Positions 9,922-18,397 are shown, counted from the stretch's first letter. The stretch: DNA of 35,789 nt from Halopseudomonas pelagia CL-AP6 (GCF_000410875.1 NZ_AROI01000018.1:1-35789), one strand, 5' to 3'. The notes: generated by a model not told the origin, from the sequence alone. Made by a program: numbers and translations.

Positions 9922-9964
9922 CGGGAATCCCCTGAATACAAAAAGAAAGCTTCAGGGGCGATAA

Positions 9965-9980
9965 AGCAAGGCGCGTGCCA
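9965..9980 (-). promoter_or_regulatory. Sigma54 (-24/-12) promoter for fleSR
   Basis: The minus-strand sequence TGGCACG, four bases, TTGCT matches the sigma54 consensus (TGGCACG-N4-TTGCW) at every fixed position. It lies about 44 bp upstream of the fleS ATG. In Pseudomonas aeruginosa fleSR is a class II promoter driven by FleQ and RpoN, which agrees with the position just downstream of fleQ. Confidence 0.9.
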
Positions 9981-10034
9981 TCAACAAACAACTCAATATA
10001 AACAATAGCTTGCGCGCTAAAAAATAAAACAGCG

Positions 10035-11501
10035 TCAGTCTTCTGACAGCTCCATGCCGCGGTTGATGCCGTACTTGCGCATCTTCTCAACCAGGGTAGT
10101 ACGGCGTATGCGCAGGCGTTCGGCGGCCCGCGCGACCACGCTGTTACATTCATCCAGCGCCTGCTGAATCAGCGTTTGCTCCAGGCCGCCCAGGTATTCC
10201 TTCAGGTCCAGGCCATCGGGCGGCAGGAACGCCGGGCTATTCAGCCCAACCAGGCCGGTAAAGGCTTCGTCCCGCTCGTCTTCCCTATTGTTGGCATTAC
10301 GCAGATCTTCCTGGTCATCCTCAACATAGCGGAACTTGCGTGGCAGCTCGCCCACGCCGATCACCCCATGTGGATGCATGATCGCCATACGCTCGACCAG
10401 ATTAGCCAACTCGCGCACGTTACCCGGCCAGTCATGTTGGCACAGCGACATGATCGCCGAGGTGCTGAAGCGAATAGAGCCGCGCTTTTCCTTTTCCAGG
10501 CGAGTAATCAGCTCGTTGAGCAGCAGCGGCAGATCTTCGATCCGTTCACGCATGGCCGGCATCTCGATCGGGAACACATGCAAACGGTAATACAGATCCT
10601 CACGGAAACCGCCCTGCTCAATCATCTGCTCAAGATTCTTGTGCGTCGCGGCAATCACCCGTACGTCCGCAGTCTGAACCTTGTTGCTGCCGACCCGCTC
10701 AAAAGTGCGCTCCTGCAACACACGCAACAACTTGACCTGCATCGGCAGCGGCATATCGCCAATTTCATCGAGAAACAAGGTGCCGCCCTGGGCCAATTCA
10801 AAGCGCCCGGCGCGGCTGGTGATGGCCCCGGTAAAGGCGCCCTTCTCGTGGCCGAACAGTTCACTCTCGAGCAATTCCGCCGGAATAGCACCGCAATTGA
10901 CCGGAACAAAGGGCTGGTCCTTACGCTTGGAGTGATAATGCAGGTTACGCGCCACCACTTCCTTGCCGGTACCCGATTCGCCAAGAATCAATACTGTGGC
11001 TTCGGTATCGGCTACCTGTTGCATCATCTGCCGAACGGAAAAAATACTGCGGCTGGTGCCAACCAGACTACGGAACAGATTGGGCTCGCGCTGACGCTGA
11101 CGGTCGCGGTCATCGTAGACCTCGCGGTAGACCTGGGCGCGGTGCAGGGAATCAAGCAGCTGGTTATAGCTCAGCGGTGGCGGCAGCACGGCCAGCAGAC
11201 GTTGGCGCAGGTGCTCCGGCCAACGGCTGGCCTGTTCTGCATCGAGCAGAATGGCCGGGAGATTTTCATCCCACTTGTCCAATTGCGCGAGTAAGCCCTG
11301 CATGCCATGCGCACACTCACAATGGCCCAGAATCACGCATTTGAAGCTGCCAGAGGAAGCGGCTTGCGCCTCCACGTCTTGCTGCCAGGCGGCAGAGGTA
11401 GTAATAACCGCATCCTCGCCCAGAAACGACAGAATCACGCTCAAATCATGGCGGCTAGACGGTGCATCATCAATTAGGAGGATATGGCTGTTGGGCAGCA
11501 T
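10035..11501 (-). CDS. fleQ: Flagellar master regulator FleQ (c-di-GMP-responsive sigma54 activator)
   Basis: The 488-residue protein has a FleQ N-terminal receiver-like domain, an AAA+ domain (Walker A GESGTGKE at 174-181, GAFTGA at 221-226, Walker B LFLDEI near 242-247) and a C-terminal Fis-type helix-turn-helix ([16 protein letters not shown]). The cyclic-di-GMP-binding elements of P. aeruginosa FleQ are present at equivalent numbers: LFRS at 142-145, R185-N186, and the E330-x3-R334 pair in ELITR. That agreement supports the ATG at 11499-11501 over a longer frame with a TTG start. FleQ activates flagellar genes, including fleSR, with RpoN, and represses or activates biofilm genes with FleN and c-di-GMP. 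The best Shine-Dalgarno (AGGA) is somewhat distant from this ATG. Confidence 0.97.
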   Translation of the reverse strand: MLPNSHILLIDDAPSSRHDLSVILSFLGEDAVITTSAAWQQDVEAQAASSGSFKCVILGHCECAHGMQGLLAQLDKWDENLPAILLDAEQASRWPEHLRQRLLAVLPPPLSYNQLLDSLHRAQVYREVYDDRDRQRQREPNLFRSLVGTSRSIFSVRQMMQQVADTEATVLILGESGTGKEVVARNLHYHSKRKDQPFVPVNCGAIPAELLESELFGHEKGAFTGAITSRAGRFELAQGGTLFLDEIGDMPLPMQVKLLRVLQERTFERVGSNKVQTADVRVIAATHKNLEQMIEQGGFREDLYYRLHVFPIEMPAMRERIEDLPLLLNELITRLEKEKRGSIRFSTSAIMSLCQHDWPGNVRELANLVERMAIMHPHGVIGVGELPRKFRYVEDDQEDLRNANNREDERDEAFTGLVGLNSPAFLPPDGLDLKEYLGGLEQTLIQQALDECNSVVARAAERLRIRRTTLVEKMRKYGINRGMELSED

Positions 11502-11577
11502 AAGAATGACGGGCGTCCTGTAAACACGCAATCCGGGCAATTAACGCTGATAGCGCTTTGCCACTTGAATAATCTAG

Positions 11578-11623
11578 GCGCCAACGTTAGTCAGATTCGA
11601 CATCATAGTCAAATAGTTGGCGC
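11578..11623 (-). promoter_or_regulatory. Candidate fleQ promoter bracketed by an 8-bp inverted repeat
   Basis: On the minus strand TTGACT (revcomp of 11607-11612), a 17-bp spacer and TAACGT (revcomp of 11584-11589) form a possible sigma70 promoter with a good -35 and weak -10. Perfect 8-bp arms GCGCCAAC (11578-11585) and GTTGGCGC (11616-11623) enclose it. The start codon is about 80 bp downstream. fleQ transcription is known to be sigma70-dependent and repressed by Vfr in P. aeruginosa; whether this palindrome is a binding site is not established. Confidence 0.4.
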
Positions 11624-11712
11624 AGTTAAACGGCATTTTTTATTCAGACGGAATCAGCAGCTACCCGTAACCCAGCACAGCCACCGGCAGCTCTTGTGAT
11701 AACGCTCAGCGC

Positions 11713-12009
11713 TCAGCTGAACATCTGGTAGACCTTGGCGCCCTGCTTGCTGCGTTGCAGCTCCTGCAGCTCTTCAGCGAGCTTACCCTGCACTGCCTGA
11801 CACAAAGCGACCACTTCGCGATAGGTGCTCAGCAGGTTATCCAGCGCATCGGCCAGCGCCTGGTCTTCACGGCCGTCTTCCGCCATCGCCTGGGCGACCA
11901 ACTCACGGCACACATGATCGAGCTGACTGACCTGCTGCCAGTCACCGGCATGTACTGCTTCTACCAGTGCCTGGTGGGTGTCTTCCAACTGCTTGACTGC
12001 AACGGTCAT
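11713..12009 (-). CDS. fliT: FliT/FleP-like flagellar export chaperone
   Basis: The 98-residue, fully helical acidic protein is encoded 9 bp after fliS and upstream of fleQ. The P. aeruginosa protein at this position (PA1096/FleP) is a small helical protein; in other bacteria FliT at this position is the export chaperone for the FliD filament cap. Sequence motifs in this family are weak, so the assignment depends on size, helical pattern (LLSTYREVVALCQAVQ) and conserved gene order. It is the last gene of the fliD-fliS'-fliS-fliT group. Confidence 0.75.
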   Translation of the reverse strand: MTVAVKQLEDTHQALVEAVHAGDWQQVSQLDHVCRELVAQAMAEDGREDQALADALDNLLSTYREVVALCQAVQGKLAEELQELQRSKQGAKVYQMFS

Positions 12010-12018
12010 GGTCTGTCC

Positions 12019-12402
12019 TCAGTATTGGCGAATGCCATCCCAGCCTTCCTTGACGTCGCGCAGCAAAGCGGCGACCTCATCCAGAATAGCCGCATCGTTT
12101 TTCAGGTTGGCTATGCTCAGACGCTGGATCATAAAGGCGTAGAGGCTATCCAGGTTGGCGGCTACTTCACCACCCTTGTCCAAATCCAACCCGTCACGCA
12201 ATCCGCCAATGATAGCCACGCACTTACCAATCAACTCGCCCTTGAGCGGAATATTATTGAACTGCATGGCACCCTTGGCTTGGGCTAAACGCTGCAAACC
12301 GCCTTCCATCAGCATTTGAATCAAGCGATGCGGGTCCGCTTCACTGACCTGAGCGTTGACGTTAACGGTCTGGTATTGCTTCATCGCAGCATAGGCGTTC
12401 AT
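12019..12402 (-). CDS. fliS: Flagellin export chaperone FliS
   Basis: The 127-residue protein starts MNAYAAMKQY and has the FliS core: ADPHRLIQMLMEGGLQRLAQAKG followed by GLRDGLDLDKGGEVAANL and a C-terminal GWDGI. FliS binds the C-terminal D0 helix of flagellin in the cytoplasm and stops premature polymerisation. ATG at 12400-12402 has AGGA seven bases upstream, and a sigma28-type promoter lies further upstream; a longer frame starting at a TTG is rejected because it would overlap the promoter. A second, divergent copy (fliS') lies upstream, an arrangement also seen in P. aeruginosa. Confidence 0.94.
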   Translation of the reverse strand: MNAYAAMKQYQTVNVNAQVSEADPHRLIQMLMEGGLQRLAQAKGAMQFNNIPLKGELIGKCVAIIGGLRDGLDLDKGGEVAANLDSLYAFMIQRLSIANLKNDAAILDEVAALLRDVKEGWDGIRQY

Positions 12403-12436
12403 GGGCAGGTCCTGAGGTTGATAATACATGTTCAAT

Positions 12437-12462
12437 GTATCGGCCTCACGCGAAAAACTTTA
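12437..12462 (-). promoter_or_regulatory. Sigma28 (FliA)-type promoter for fliS
   Basis: The minus strand reads TAAAG (-35) and GCCGATAC (-10), separated so that 14 bases lie between TAAA and GCCGATAC, one fewer than the usual 15. It lies about 35 bp upstream of the fliS ATG and downstream of the hairpin at 12492-12522. If active, it would let fliS and the fliT-like gene be transcribed late, together with flagellin. Confidence 0.55.
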
Positions 12463-12491
12463 ATCTTTATTTGCCGGGATGCTGATGCAAC

Positions 12492-12522
12492 AAGGCCCGC
12501 TGAGTTTAATCAAGCGGGCCTT
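12492..12522. terminator. Strong hairpin between fliS' and fliS
   Basis: A perfect 10-bp stem (AAGGCCCGCT / AGCGGGCCTT) with an 11-nt loop lies 30 bp downstream of the fliS' stop. A second small hairpin, GGGTAATACCC followed by TTTT on the plus strand, abuts it. On the minus strand no T-run follows the main stem, so it may attenuate or stabilise rather than fully terminate fliD-fliS' transcripts. Confidence 0.55.
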
Positions 12523-12553
12523 GGGTAATACCCTTTTATGGTCGGGCGGTGTT

Positions 12554-12922
12554 TCAGGTTGGTTCTATACCGTCCCAACCTTCCTTTATTTCCTGCAGCA
12601 ACGCCAGCACTTCATCCAGCGAACGCGGCGTATCATCCAAGGCCACACCGGCCAGCTTACGGGTCATATAGTCATAAAGCGCGTCCAGATTTTCGGCAAT
12701 CTCGCCGCCCAAATCTTTATCCAACGCCGCCTGTAATGCACCAATAATACTGATGGTGCTGCTGACGGCCAGGCCACGCCGCTCGGGGTTACCAGTAGCC
12801 TGCGCATGCCTGGCCAGCTTCAGGCGCTCTATGGCGCCATCCAGCAGCAACTGCACAGCGCGGTATTGGGACACTTCCTGGGAAATGTTGACCTGCTTAT
12901 ACGTATCGATAGGGCTTTTCAT
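12554..12922 (-). CDS. Second FliS-family export chaperone (FliS')
   Basis: The 122-residue protein has the FliS fold signature ([38 protein letters not shown], and C-terminal EIKEGWDGI). It is clearly paralogous to the FliS encoded next, though the sequences differ through most of their length. Its start lies immediately after the fliD stop, with the ribosome-binding site inside fliD. In P. aeruginosa two fliS-like genes also follow fliD. One copy may specialise in flagellin and the other in a different substrate, but this is inference. Confidence 0.9.
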   Translation of the reverse strand: MKSPIDTYKQVNISQEVSQYRAVQLLLDGAIERLKLARHAQATGNPERRGLAVSSTISIIGALQAALDKDLGGEIAENLDALYDYMTRKLAGVALDDTPRSLDEVLALLQEIKEGWDGIEPT

Positions 12923-14401
12923 TTAGTTTTTATCCTGTCTGACCGAGCCCGGGAGGCTGTCCAGAGCACTAGTCAGGAAGTTGCTGGTACTCGTTAACTG
13001 CCCCACCAGCGAATCCATCGCGTTAAACTGGGAGAACAAACGAGCCTCCAGTTGTTCGAGCCGACGATTCAATTGTTCTCGCTGCTCATCAACACCACCT
13101 GGGCCGTTCAACGTATTCTGTAGCGCAGAAGTACGACTCTCAAGAATACCGCCGGTTTCCGCATACGGCTTGACCTTGCCCTCTAACCGACCCATCAGCC
13201 CGTCTGCTCCTGTCAAAAAACCGCCTAACTGGTCAAAGTTATCGTTAAGAGCAGTACTGAGGCGAGCATCATCCACCGCCAAGGTACCATCACGCTGGGT
13301 AGTCACTCCCAGATCAGCCAAAATTCTGAAAGGCCCACCACTGCTGGACGCACTACCCAGCTCGCTACGCATGGACGCCATAAATGAGCGCACCGACGAG
13401 TCGCCCACCAAAGCTGCGGCCAATGGTTCGCCGTTCTCCCCACCCACGCTAGTGACTGAGGTCAGGGAATCGACAGTGCCGATCAATTTATTATAAGCAT
13501 CGACGAACTTGTTGACCGCTGATGTCACCCCGGCCTTATCTTCGCCCACATTCAGATTAATGGTACTGGCGCCCTCCAGCTCATCGGCGGTCTGAGCCTT
13601 TTGCAGGGTAATGGTGACCCCTTCAATGGCCTCGCTGATTTCATTGCTAGCACTGCTGATAGGAATACCGTCGATCGCCACGTTGGCGTCGCGGGCGTAA
13701 CTGATAACCCGGGGCTCTAGCGGGTTATCGGGATCAATCGGTTGTGCAGCGAAATCGGACGTTTCCGGCGCAGTGAAATTCAACACCGACAGATCACCTG
13801 AGGTCGACTCTGAGGTGACACTGAGATCATTACCCGTACCAAAGGAGGAAGAACTCAAAACCAGACGAGCCCCGCCTTCGGCACCAGGATCATTCACGAT
13901 AGTCGCGCTGATACCTGCCGACTTACCGGAGGCGTTAATCGCATCGCGAATACCGGTAAGGCTATTATTCTCAGCGGTTACATCAACATTAATGGTTTTA
14001 TCGCCGGCGCTGACGGTGAGGGTGCCAGTACCAATCTGCGCCGAGGGATTTTCAACACCGCGCAAGGCCACTTTGCTAGTTTGAGCGAGGTTAAATACCT
14101 GAACATTGTAATTGCCAGAAACAGCGCTAGCATCGGCTTTCACAGTGAACACATCGGCTTTTCCCGACGAGGCACTGCGCTTTTCAAACAAGGAGGGATT
14201 GTTCAGCTCTTTCAACACGGTCTGGAATTCAGACAGCGCATTCTTGAACTGACTGAGGCCTGAGAACTTGGCCGTAGTGGCCTTTTCCAGGCGATTTAAC
14301 TGAGCCGTCTTGGGAGCACTTTCCGCATCAACCAGGGCCTTGACGATACCGTTGATATCCATCCCTGACCCGATACCTGAGCCTATACCTTGAATAGCCA
14401 T
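12923..14401 (-). CDS. fliD: Flagellar filament cap protein FliD (HAP2)
   Basis: The 492-residue protein begins MAIQGIGSGIGSGMDINGIV, the standard FliD N-terminus. It continues with the helical N-terminal D0/D1 region, a central FliD/flagellin-IN-like beta region, and a C-terminal coiled coil (LNRRLEQLEARLFSQFNAMD). It caps the growing filament and promotes flagellin folding; in P. aeruginosa it is also a mucin adhesin. Transcription is probably from the sigma54 promoter at 14466-14481. The ATG is preceded by an AGG-rich ribosome-binding site. Length is slightly above the P. aeruginosa type but ordinary. Confidence 0.97.
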   Translation of the reverse strand: MAIQGIGSGIGSGMDINGIVKALVDAESAPKTAQLNRLEKATTAKFSGLSQFKNALSEFQTVLKELNNPSLFEKRSASSGKADVFTVKADASAVSGNYNVQVFNLAQTSKVALRGVENPSAQIGTGTLTVSAGDKTINVDVTAENNSLTGIRDAINASGKSAGISATIVNDPGAEGGARLVLSSSSFGTGNDLSVTSESTSGDLSVLNFTAPETSDFAAQPIDPDNPLEPRVISYARDANVAIDGIPISSASNEISEAIEGVTITLQKAQTADELEGASTINLNVGEDKAGVTSAVNKFVDAYNKLIGTVDSLTSVTSVGGENGEPLAAALVGDSSVRSFMASMRSELGSASSSGGPFRILADLGVTTQRDGTLAVDDARLSTALNDNFDQLGGFLTGADGLMGRLEGKVKPYAETGGILESRTSALQNTLNGPGGVDEQREQLNRRLEQLEARLFSQFNAMDSLVGQLTSTSNFLTSALDSLPGSVRQDKN

Positions 14402-14465
14402 AATACCTGCCCTTGTGACCGTTAATTGACGGTCTGCTTACCGATGAGAATGTCCCGGTTATGCA

Positions 14466-14481
14466 GGCAAGTTATGTGCCA
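14466..14481 (-). promoter_or_regulatory. Sigma54 (-24/-12) promoter for the fliD operon
   Basis: On the minus strand TGGCACA, four bases, then TTGCC matches the sigma54 consensus with the required GG-N10-GC spacing. It lies about 65 bp upstream of fliD. This would place fliD and fliS' among the FleQ/RpoN-controlled class II genes, separately from the sigma28-driven flagellin. Confidence 0.85.
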
Positions 14482-14503
14482 GTCAAACCGGCCAACAGAG
14501 CTC

Positions 14504-14905
14504 TCAGGCTTCTGCTTTGAACAGCAAGCTGCGAATTTCGGACAAGTTCTCCGACAGCCGCAATGCTTCTTCCGACGGGATCTGGCGAATCACATCGCCA
14601 CTGACTCCCTCGGTTACATTAATTACCACCCGGCCGCTGCTGTCATCAACATTGAAGTTGATATCACGCTGAACCGACTGGACAAAATTCTGCATATCGG
14701 ACACGGCCGCATCAAGTGTTTCACGGTCAGTTTCGACAGGCTGTTGTGCGAGAGGGCTTTGTGTTCCAGCCTTTTCGCTTTGCGTTTTAGCTGCTGCGGT
14801 GTCCGTCTGCATGCCGGCACTGGTGCCAGCTTTAGCCGCCTCAACCGCAACACCGGTGCGCGCACTGCTAGTGATTTCAAACGGTTTGAGAACGCCCATT
14901 TCCAT
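14504..14905 (-). CDS. flaG: Filament-length/flagellar protein FlaG
   Basis: The 133-residue protein has a variable Ala/Thr/Gln-rich N-terminal half. Its conserved FlaG C-terminal domain contains MQNFVQSVQRDINFNVDD, the GRVVINVTEG strand and VIRQIPSEEALRLSENL. FlaG lies between fliC and fliD in many polarly flagellated bacteria, and loss usually gives altered filament length. The GAGG ribosome-binding site lies close to the ATG. No obvious promoter of its own was seen; it may be read through from fliC past a terminator-like hairpin. Confidence 0.95.
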   Translation of the reverse strand: MEMGVLKPFEITSSARTGVAVEAAKAGTSAGMQTDTAAAKTQSEKAGTQSPLAQQPVETDRETLDAAVSDMQNFVQSVQRDINFNVDDSSGRVVINVTEGVSGDVIRQIPSEEALRLSENLSEIRSLLFKAEA

Positions 14906-14924
14906 GGTCTTTACCTCACAAAGG

Positions 14925-14953
14925 AAAAAGCGGAGGGAAGGCGCAACCCCTCC
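14925..14953 (-). terminator. Rho-independent terminator after fliC
   Basis: On the minus strand a GC-rich stem (GGAGGG / CCCTCC, 10-nt loop) is followed by GCTTTTTCC. It lies about 25 bp past the fliC stop and overlaps the leader of flaG. This should give abundant monocistronic flagellin mRNA with some read-through into flaG. Confidence 0.7.
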
Positions 14954-14979
14954 CCCCGCAGTCTAGCTCCGTTTCGATC

Positions 14980-17013
14980 TTAGCCCAAGAGGCTCAGAAC
15001 GGCCTGGGGCAGCTGGTTGGCCTGGGCCAACATCGCAGTACCGGCCTGCTGCATGATCTGGTTTTTGGCCAGATTGGCAGATTCAGCTGCGTAGTCAGTG
15101 TCAACGATCCGGCCGCGGGCGGCAGAGGCGTTTTCGCTGATGTTCTGCAGGTTACTGATGGTCGAATCAAAGCGGTTCTGCACCGCACCCAGCTTGGCGC
15201 GCTCGCTGTCGATCTGCTGCATGGCGCCGTCCAGCACCGAGATGGCCTGCTGTGCGCCTTCAGCACTGGTGATGTCCAGGTTGCTGACAGATGATTCAAC
15301 TACCACACCATTTTGCGTGCCAGCAGCACCAGTCAGACCCAGGGCAGCCAGGCCAGTGCCGGCTGCGCCGTCAGCTACAGTGAACGACTCGTTACCGGAG
15401 AACAGCTCCAGAGTGCCAGCATCAGTTTTGCTCGCGCTGACCCCGGTGCTGGCAGTATTTATGGCGGTAACAATCGAATCCAGATTGCTACCCTTGGCCA
15501 GCTTGACTTCGGTACCGTTCAGGTTGATCGAAGTATTCTCGGTAAGCTTGGCATCAGTGGTACCGGATGACAGACCAAGAGCCTGCAGCGATCCAGCACT
15601 TCCAGCCGCATCTGCCAATTTGATTTCTTTACCATCTTCAGAGTTAAGCTTCAGACGGCCATCTTGAGTAACGCTGGCTGTTATGCCCTCAATATCTGCA
15701 CTACCGTTGATTGCACCTGCGATATCGGAAACGGAGCTACCTGCCGCGAAGCTGATGTCAGCACCGTTTATAGAAATTTTGGCTGCGGCAGGGAGGCCAG
15801 CACCATCACTTTCAACTGCTCCATCGGTAACACCAAGATCACTGTCCTCCAAACCCAACGCGGCTAGAGTCCCGGCAGTGCTGCTGGGATCGATAGTGAA
15901 GGCCGAGTTAGAGCTTAGGACTAGAACCTCGGCCGTACCTGCTGCATTAAGCTCAGTCGAAGCACGAACACCTGTGTTACTACTCTGTTCGTTGATTTTA
16001 GTTACGACGTCAGCAAGAGTATCGTCCTCAGCAACTTTTATGGCGGAGGAGCCAATAATCAGATTACCAGCACCAGCTGAGGCTACCAACCCCTGTTCGG
16101 CAAAGGTCGTACCTCCAGGGGTGGTAGCGCCAGAGGCCGCGATGGAAGTCGTAGATCCCAGACCAAATGCTGCAAGAGTGCCTGCATCGCCACCCAGAGT
16201 GGCAGCATCAGTTCCGTCACCATTTGCTATAACTAACTGCCCACTCGAATTCGTAGCGGTGATATCGGTGATACCGGCTTCATTGATCTTAGCAACAACA
16301 TTGTCCAAGGTATCAGTAGCTAGCAATTCGACTTCTGTACCATTTATATCAAGCCTACCAGCGCCAGCCGTACCCAGAGTGGTGGCGATATTAAATTCTT
16401 CCACACCCTTAGCGGTCGCTGATGCAGTTAGAACTTGCTTGCCAACAACTTCAGCAGAAAGCTGGTTCGTTCCACCGGCTGCGGTAGCAGAGCTGAAAGT
16501 ACCTTTAAGAGACGATGCACTCACGCTGCTCAGGCCAAAAGACACGGTTTCGTTAGCTGCAGCGCCGATCTGAAAGCTGGTATTACCCATAGAGCCATCG
16601 AGCAATTTCTTGCCACCGAAAGCAGTGGTTTCAGAAATACGGGTCAATTCACCGGACAGCGAGGAAAATTCCTGCTGCAGAGCGGCACGCTCGGTATCGC
16701 TGTTGGAACCGTTGGCCGATTGCAGCGCCAGGTCACGCATACGCTGCATGATGTTGGTTGATTCCTGCATCGCGCCTTCAGCAGTCTGGGCAATGGAGAC
16801 ACCATCATTGGCGTTCTTGACCGCTACACTCAGACCGTTGATCTGGTTGGTCAGGCGGTTGGAGATCTGCAGGCCTGCAGCATCGTCCTTCGCGCTGTTG
16901 ATCTTCGAACCCGTGGCCAGACGCTCCAGCGAGGTGGACAGATTGCTGGTGGACATACCCAGGTTACGTTGGGCGTTGAGTGACGCTACGTTCGTGCCGA
17001 CTGTTAGAGCCAT
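14980..17013 (-). CDS. fliC: Flagellin FliC with a long, modular central region
   Basis: The 677-residue protein has a canonical flagellin N-terminus (residues 1-170, with [20 protein letters not shown]) and C-terminus (575-677, ending [10 protein letters not shown]), the D0/D1 parts that polymerise and are seen by TLR5. The centre contains four related modules of about 70 residues. Their [13 protein letters not shown] starts lie near 222, 319, 415 and 498, and each ends AALGL-like near 281-286, 383-388, 477-481 and 555-560. This resembles tandem flagellin_IN repeats in a surface-exposed D2/D3 region. P. aeruginosa flagellins are about 394-488 residues, so this one is markedly longer. A sigma28 promoter and a GAGG ribosome-binding site precede the ATG; a hairpin terminator follows. 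Confidence 0.97.
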   Translation of the reverse strand: MALTVGTNVASLNAQRNLGMSTSNLSTSLERLATGSKINSAKDDAAGLQISNRLTNQINGLSVAVKNANDGVSIAQTAEGAMQESTNIMQRMRDLALQSANGSNSDTERAALQQEFSSLSGELTRISETTAFGGKKLLDGSMGNTSFQIGAAANETVSFGLSSVSASSLKGTFSSATAAGGTNQLSAEVVGKQVLTASATAKGVEEFNIATTLGTAGAGRLDINGTEVELLATDTLDNVVAKINEAGITDITATNSSGQLVIANGDGTDAATLGGDAGTLAAFGLGSTTSIAASGATTPGGTTFAEQGLVASAGAGNLIIGSSAIKVAEDDTLADVVTKINEQSSNTGVRASTELNAAGTAEVLVLSSNSAFTIDPSSTAGTLAALGLEDSDLGVTDGAVESDGAGLPAAAKISINGADISFAAGSSVSDIAGAINGSADIEGITASVTQDGRLKLNSEDGKEIKLADAAGSAGSLQALGLSSGTTDAKLTENTSINLNGTEVKLAKGSNLDSIVTAINTASTGVSASKTDAGTLELFSGNESFTVADGAAGTGLAALGLTGAAGTQNGVVVESSVSNLDITSAEGAQQAISVLDGAMQQIDSERAKLGAVQNRFDSTISNLQNISENASAARGRIVDTDYAAESANLAKNQIMQQAGTAMLAQANQLPQAVLSLLG

Positions 17014-17105
17014 GATGTATTACCTCGTAGAGCGTTAGTTTGCCTGAGCTTGCGACTCGCGGGCCGGCTTTGCCCAGGCACCCAGTGAGTTCGCATTCAG
17101 TTACT

Positions 17106-17132
17106 GTATCGGCGTACTGGCCAAGAGCTTTA
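17106..17132 (-). promoter_or_regulatory. Sigma28 (FliA) promoter for fliC
   Basis: The minus strand has TAAA (17129-17132), 15 bases, and GCCGATAC (17106-17113), matching TAAA-N15-GCCGATAA with one mismatch. It lies about 93 bp upstream of the fliC ATG, giving a moderately long untranslated leader. Confidence 0.88.
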
Positions 17133-17277
17133 GGGTTAATTTCAAAATAATTATTTGTTTGCTTGACAACTACTTAGCGAAACAAAAAAGCCCTTCCAAG
17201 CACCTGACGCAGTTTTGACGCCAACCAGATGCCATGCCGATGGTTGTGTATCGACAGGGGCGGGAATAACTTGAGGC

Positions 17278-17385
17278 GCTGGGACGGCCGAGTTCCATCT
17301 CGGCCTGCGGGTTCTCCTGACACACTGCTGTGTCGAGGTGGAACTCGACACTCCCAGAGAACAGCAATGCCACTGGGACGGCCGC
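17278..17385. repeat. Single copy (plus a truncated next copy) of the 94-bp-type REP pair
   Basis: The segment holds the hairpin GGCCGAG-TTCCAT-CTCGGCC and then the inverted partner GTGTCGAG-GTGGAA-CTCGACAC, and the next unit begins (GGGACGGCC near 17374) but breaks off. It is the same element as the array at 18021-18292. The surrounding 17133-17656 stretch holds no gene that I can support. Confidence 0.85.
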
Positions 17386-17490
17386 GGGGGAGAAACTGGG
17401 GTCAGCGTAACGCTTGAGAAGGATCAAGCCGGAAGTAGCATGGCTGGAGTCAGGTCTCGTCTTTTGCATGCAGAGGGCGGCGATGCTCAG

Positions 17491-17570
17491 GTGGCTGGGC
17501 GTATTCGGGAGCTTTGGATTTTTGAGGTGGCTGTTTCGCGGTGAGGCAACCGCTACCAACGGGATAGGTG
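17491..17570. repeat. Diverged relative of the 144-bp repeat unit
   Basis: The segment GGCTGGGCGTATTCGGGAG and, further on, GCGGTGAGGCAACCGC (17538-17553) resemble GGCTGGGTGTATTCGGGG and GCGGTCAGGCGACCGC of the array at 19326-19704, with substitutions and an altered spacing. It looks like an old, decayed copy. Confidence 0.55.
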
Positions 17571-17621
17571 GTAGCAGCGGGAAAGAAGCTGGGGTCAAGA
17601 AGCTGGGGGCAGAGTAAGGAA

Positions 17622-17644
17622 GCCGGGCTCCGCAGTCACCCGGC
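17622..17644 (-). terminator. Possible terminator of the YdcH-like gene
   Basis: A 6-bp stem (GCCGGG / CCCGGC) with an 11-nt loop lies just beyond the minus-strand stop at 17657 and is followed by CTTCCTTACT on that strand. The stem is short and the T-run is broken, so this is a candidate only. Confidence 0.4.
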
Positions 17645-17656
17645 GCGGGGAAGAAC

Positions 17657-17920
17657 TCAAGACCCACTAAGTATTGACGAATCGTAGTCGCGAATCATGC
17701 CAGCCAACTGATCTTTAAGGCTGAGGCGCTGCTTCTTGAGGCTCTCCAGGTGCTCGTCGGAGGCGTTCTCTACACCCGTTTCGAAGCGATGCACTGCGTG
17801 ATCTACCTCATGGTACTCGTCAAACAGTTTTGCAAAATGATTGTTACTGGTTTTCAGGTGGTGAATGGCTTCTTTCGATTCGGGCATTTCGTGGATCAGG
17901 TCGTGCTTTTCCAGGGTCAT
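17657..17920 (-). CDS. YdcH/DUF465-family small protein
   Basis: The 87-residue charged, helical protein has the DUF465 pattern: SKEAIHHLKTSNNHFAKLFDEYHEVDHAVHRFE, then LKKQRLSLKDQLAGMI. Such proteins are common and of unknown function, forming a short antiparallel helical pair. ATG at 17918-17920 has GAGG at a suitable distance; an upstream in-frame start is less likely because the added residues lack family similarity. It stands alone between repeat-rich segments. Confidence 0.85.
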   Translation of the reverse strand: MTLEKHDLIHEMPESKEAIHHLKTSNNHFAKLFDEYHEVDHAVHRFETGVENASDEHLESLKKQRLSLKDQLAGMIRDYDSSILSGS

Positions 17921-18020
17921 ACAGACAGCCTCTATGATGGGGATGGGTCTCACTTATTCAGTGTTAGCCATTTGCGCTAATCAGATTATGATCTTCGTCA
18001 AGAAACCATAAGGCTTTGCC

Positions 18021-18292
18021 CCTGGGATGGCCGAGCTCCATCTCGGCCTGCAGGTTCTGCGGTTATACCTTTGTGTCGAGGTGGAACTCGACACTCCCAG
18101 GGGACAACACTGCCGCCGGGACGGCCGAGTTCCATCTCGGCCTGCGGGTTCTGCGGTTATACCTTTGTGTCGAGGTGGAACTCGACACCCCCAGGGGACA
18201 ACACTACCGCCGGGACGGCCGAGTTCCATCTCGGCCTGCAGGTTCTGCGGTTACACCTTGGTGTCGAGGTGGAACTCGACACCCCCAGGCAG
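18021..18292. repeat. 94-bp tandem REP-pair array (3 copies)
   Basis: Three copies with exact 94-bp spacing (GGCCGAG at 18029, 18123 and 18217) each contain two hairpins in opposite orientation, GGCCGAG/CTCGGCC and GTGTCGAG/CTCGACAC. The loops carry the shared core TTCCAT or, inverted, GTGGAA. This is a REPIN-like layout of two inverted REPs. The last copy ends just after CACCCCCAGG. The copies are nearly identical, so amplification is recent. Open frames across it are artefacts. Confidence 0.93.
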
Positions 18293-18397
18293 CCGCAGCG
18301 CAGCTCTGGTTTGTATGACATCTCTATGAAGATTGACCGGCGGTACTGGGGTGCAACGCCCTTGTCATCTGCGTGGCGTTAGCTGTAGGGAATTCAT

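Noticed and set aside
10176..11294. 372-residue plus-strand frame
   Set aside because: It is antisense to fleQ, which has full motif support across the same interval.
15683..16573. 296-residue plus-strand frame
   Set aside because: It is antisense to fliC and has the low-complexity composition of its complement, without a known domain.
6302..18292. Evenly spaced repeats as CRISPR arrays
   Set aside because: Repeat units are long, contiguous and include their spacers, with hairpin REP structure and no cas genes or unique spacers.
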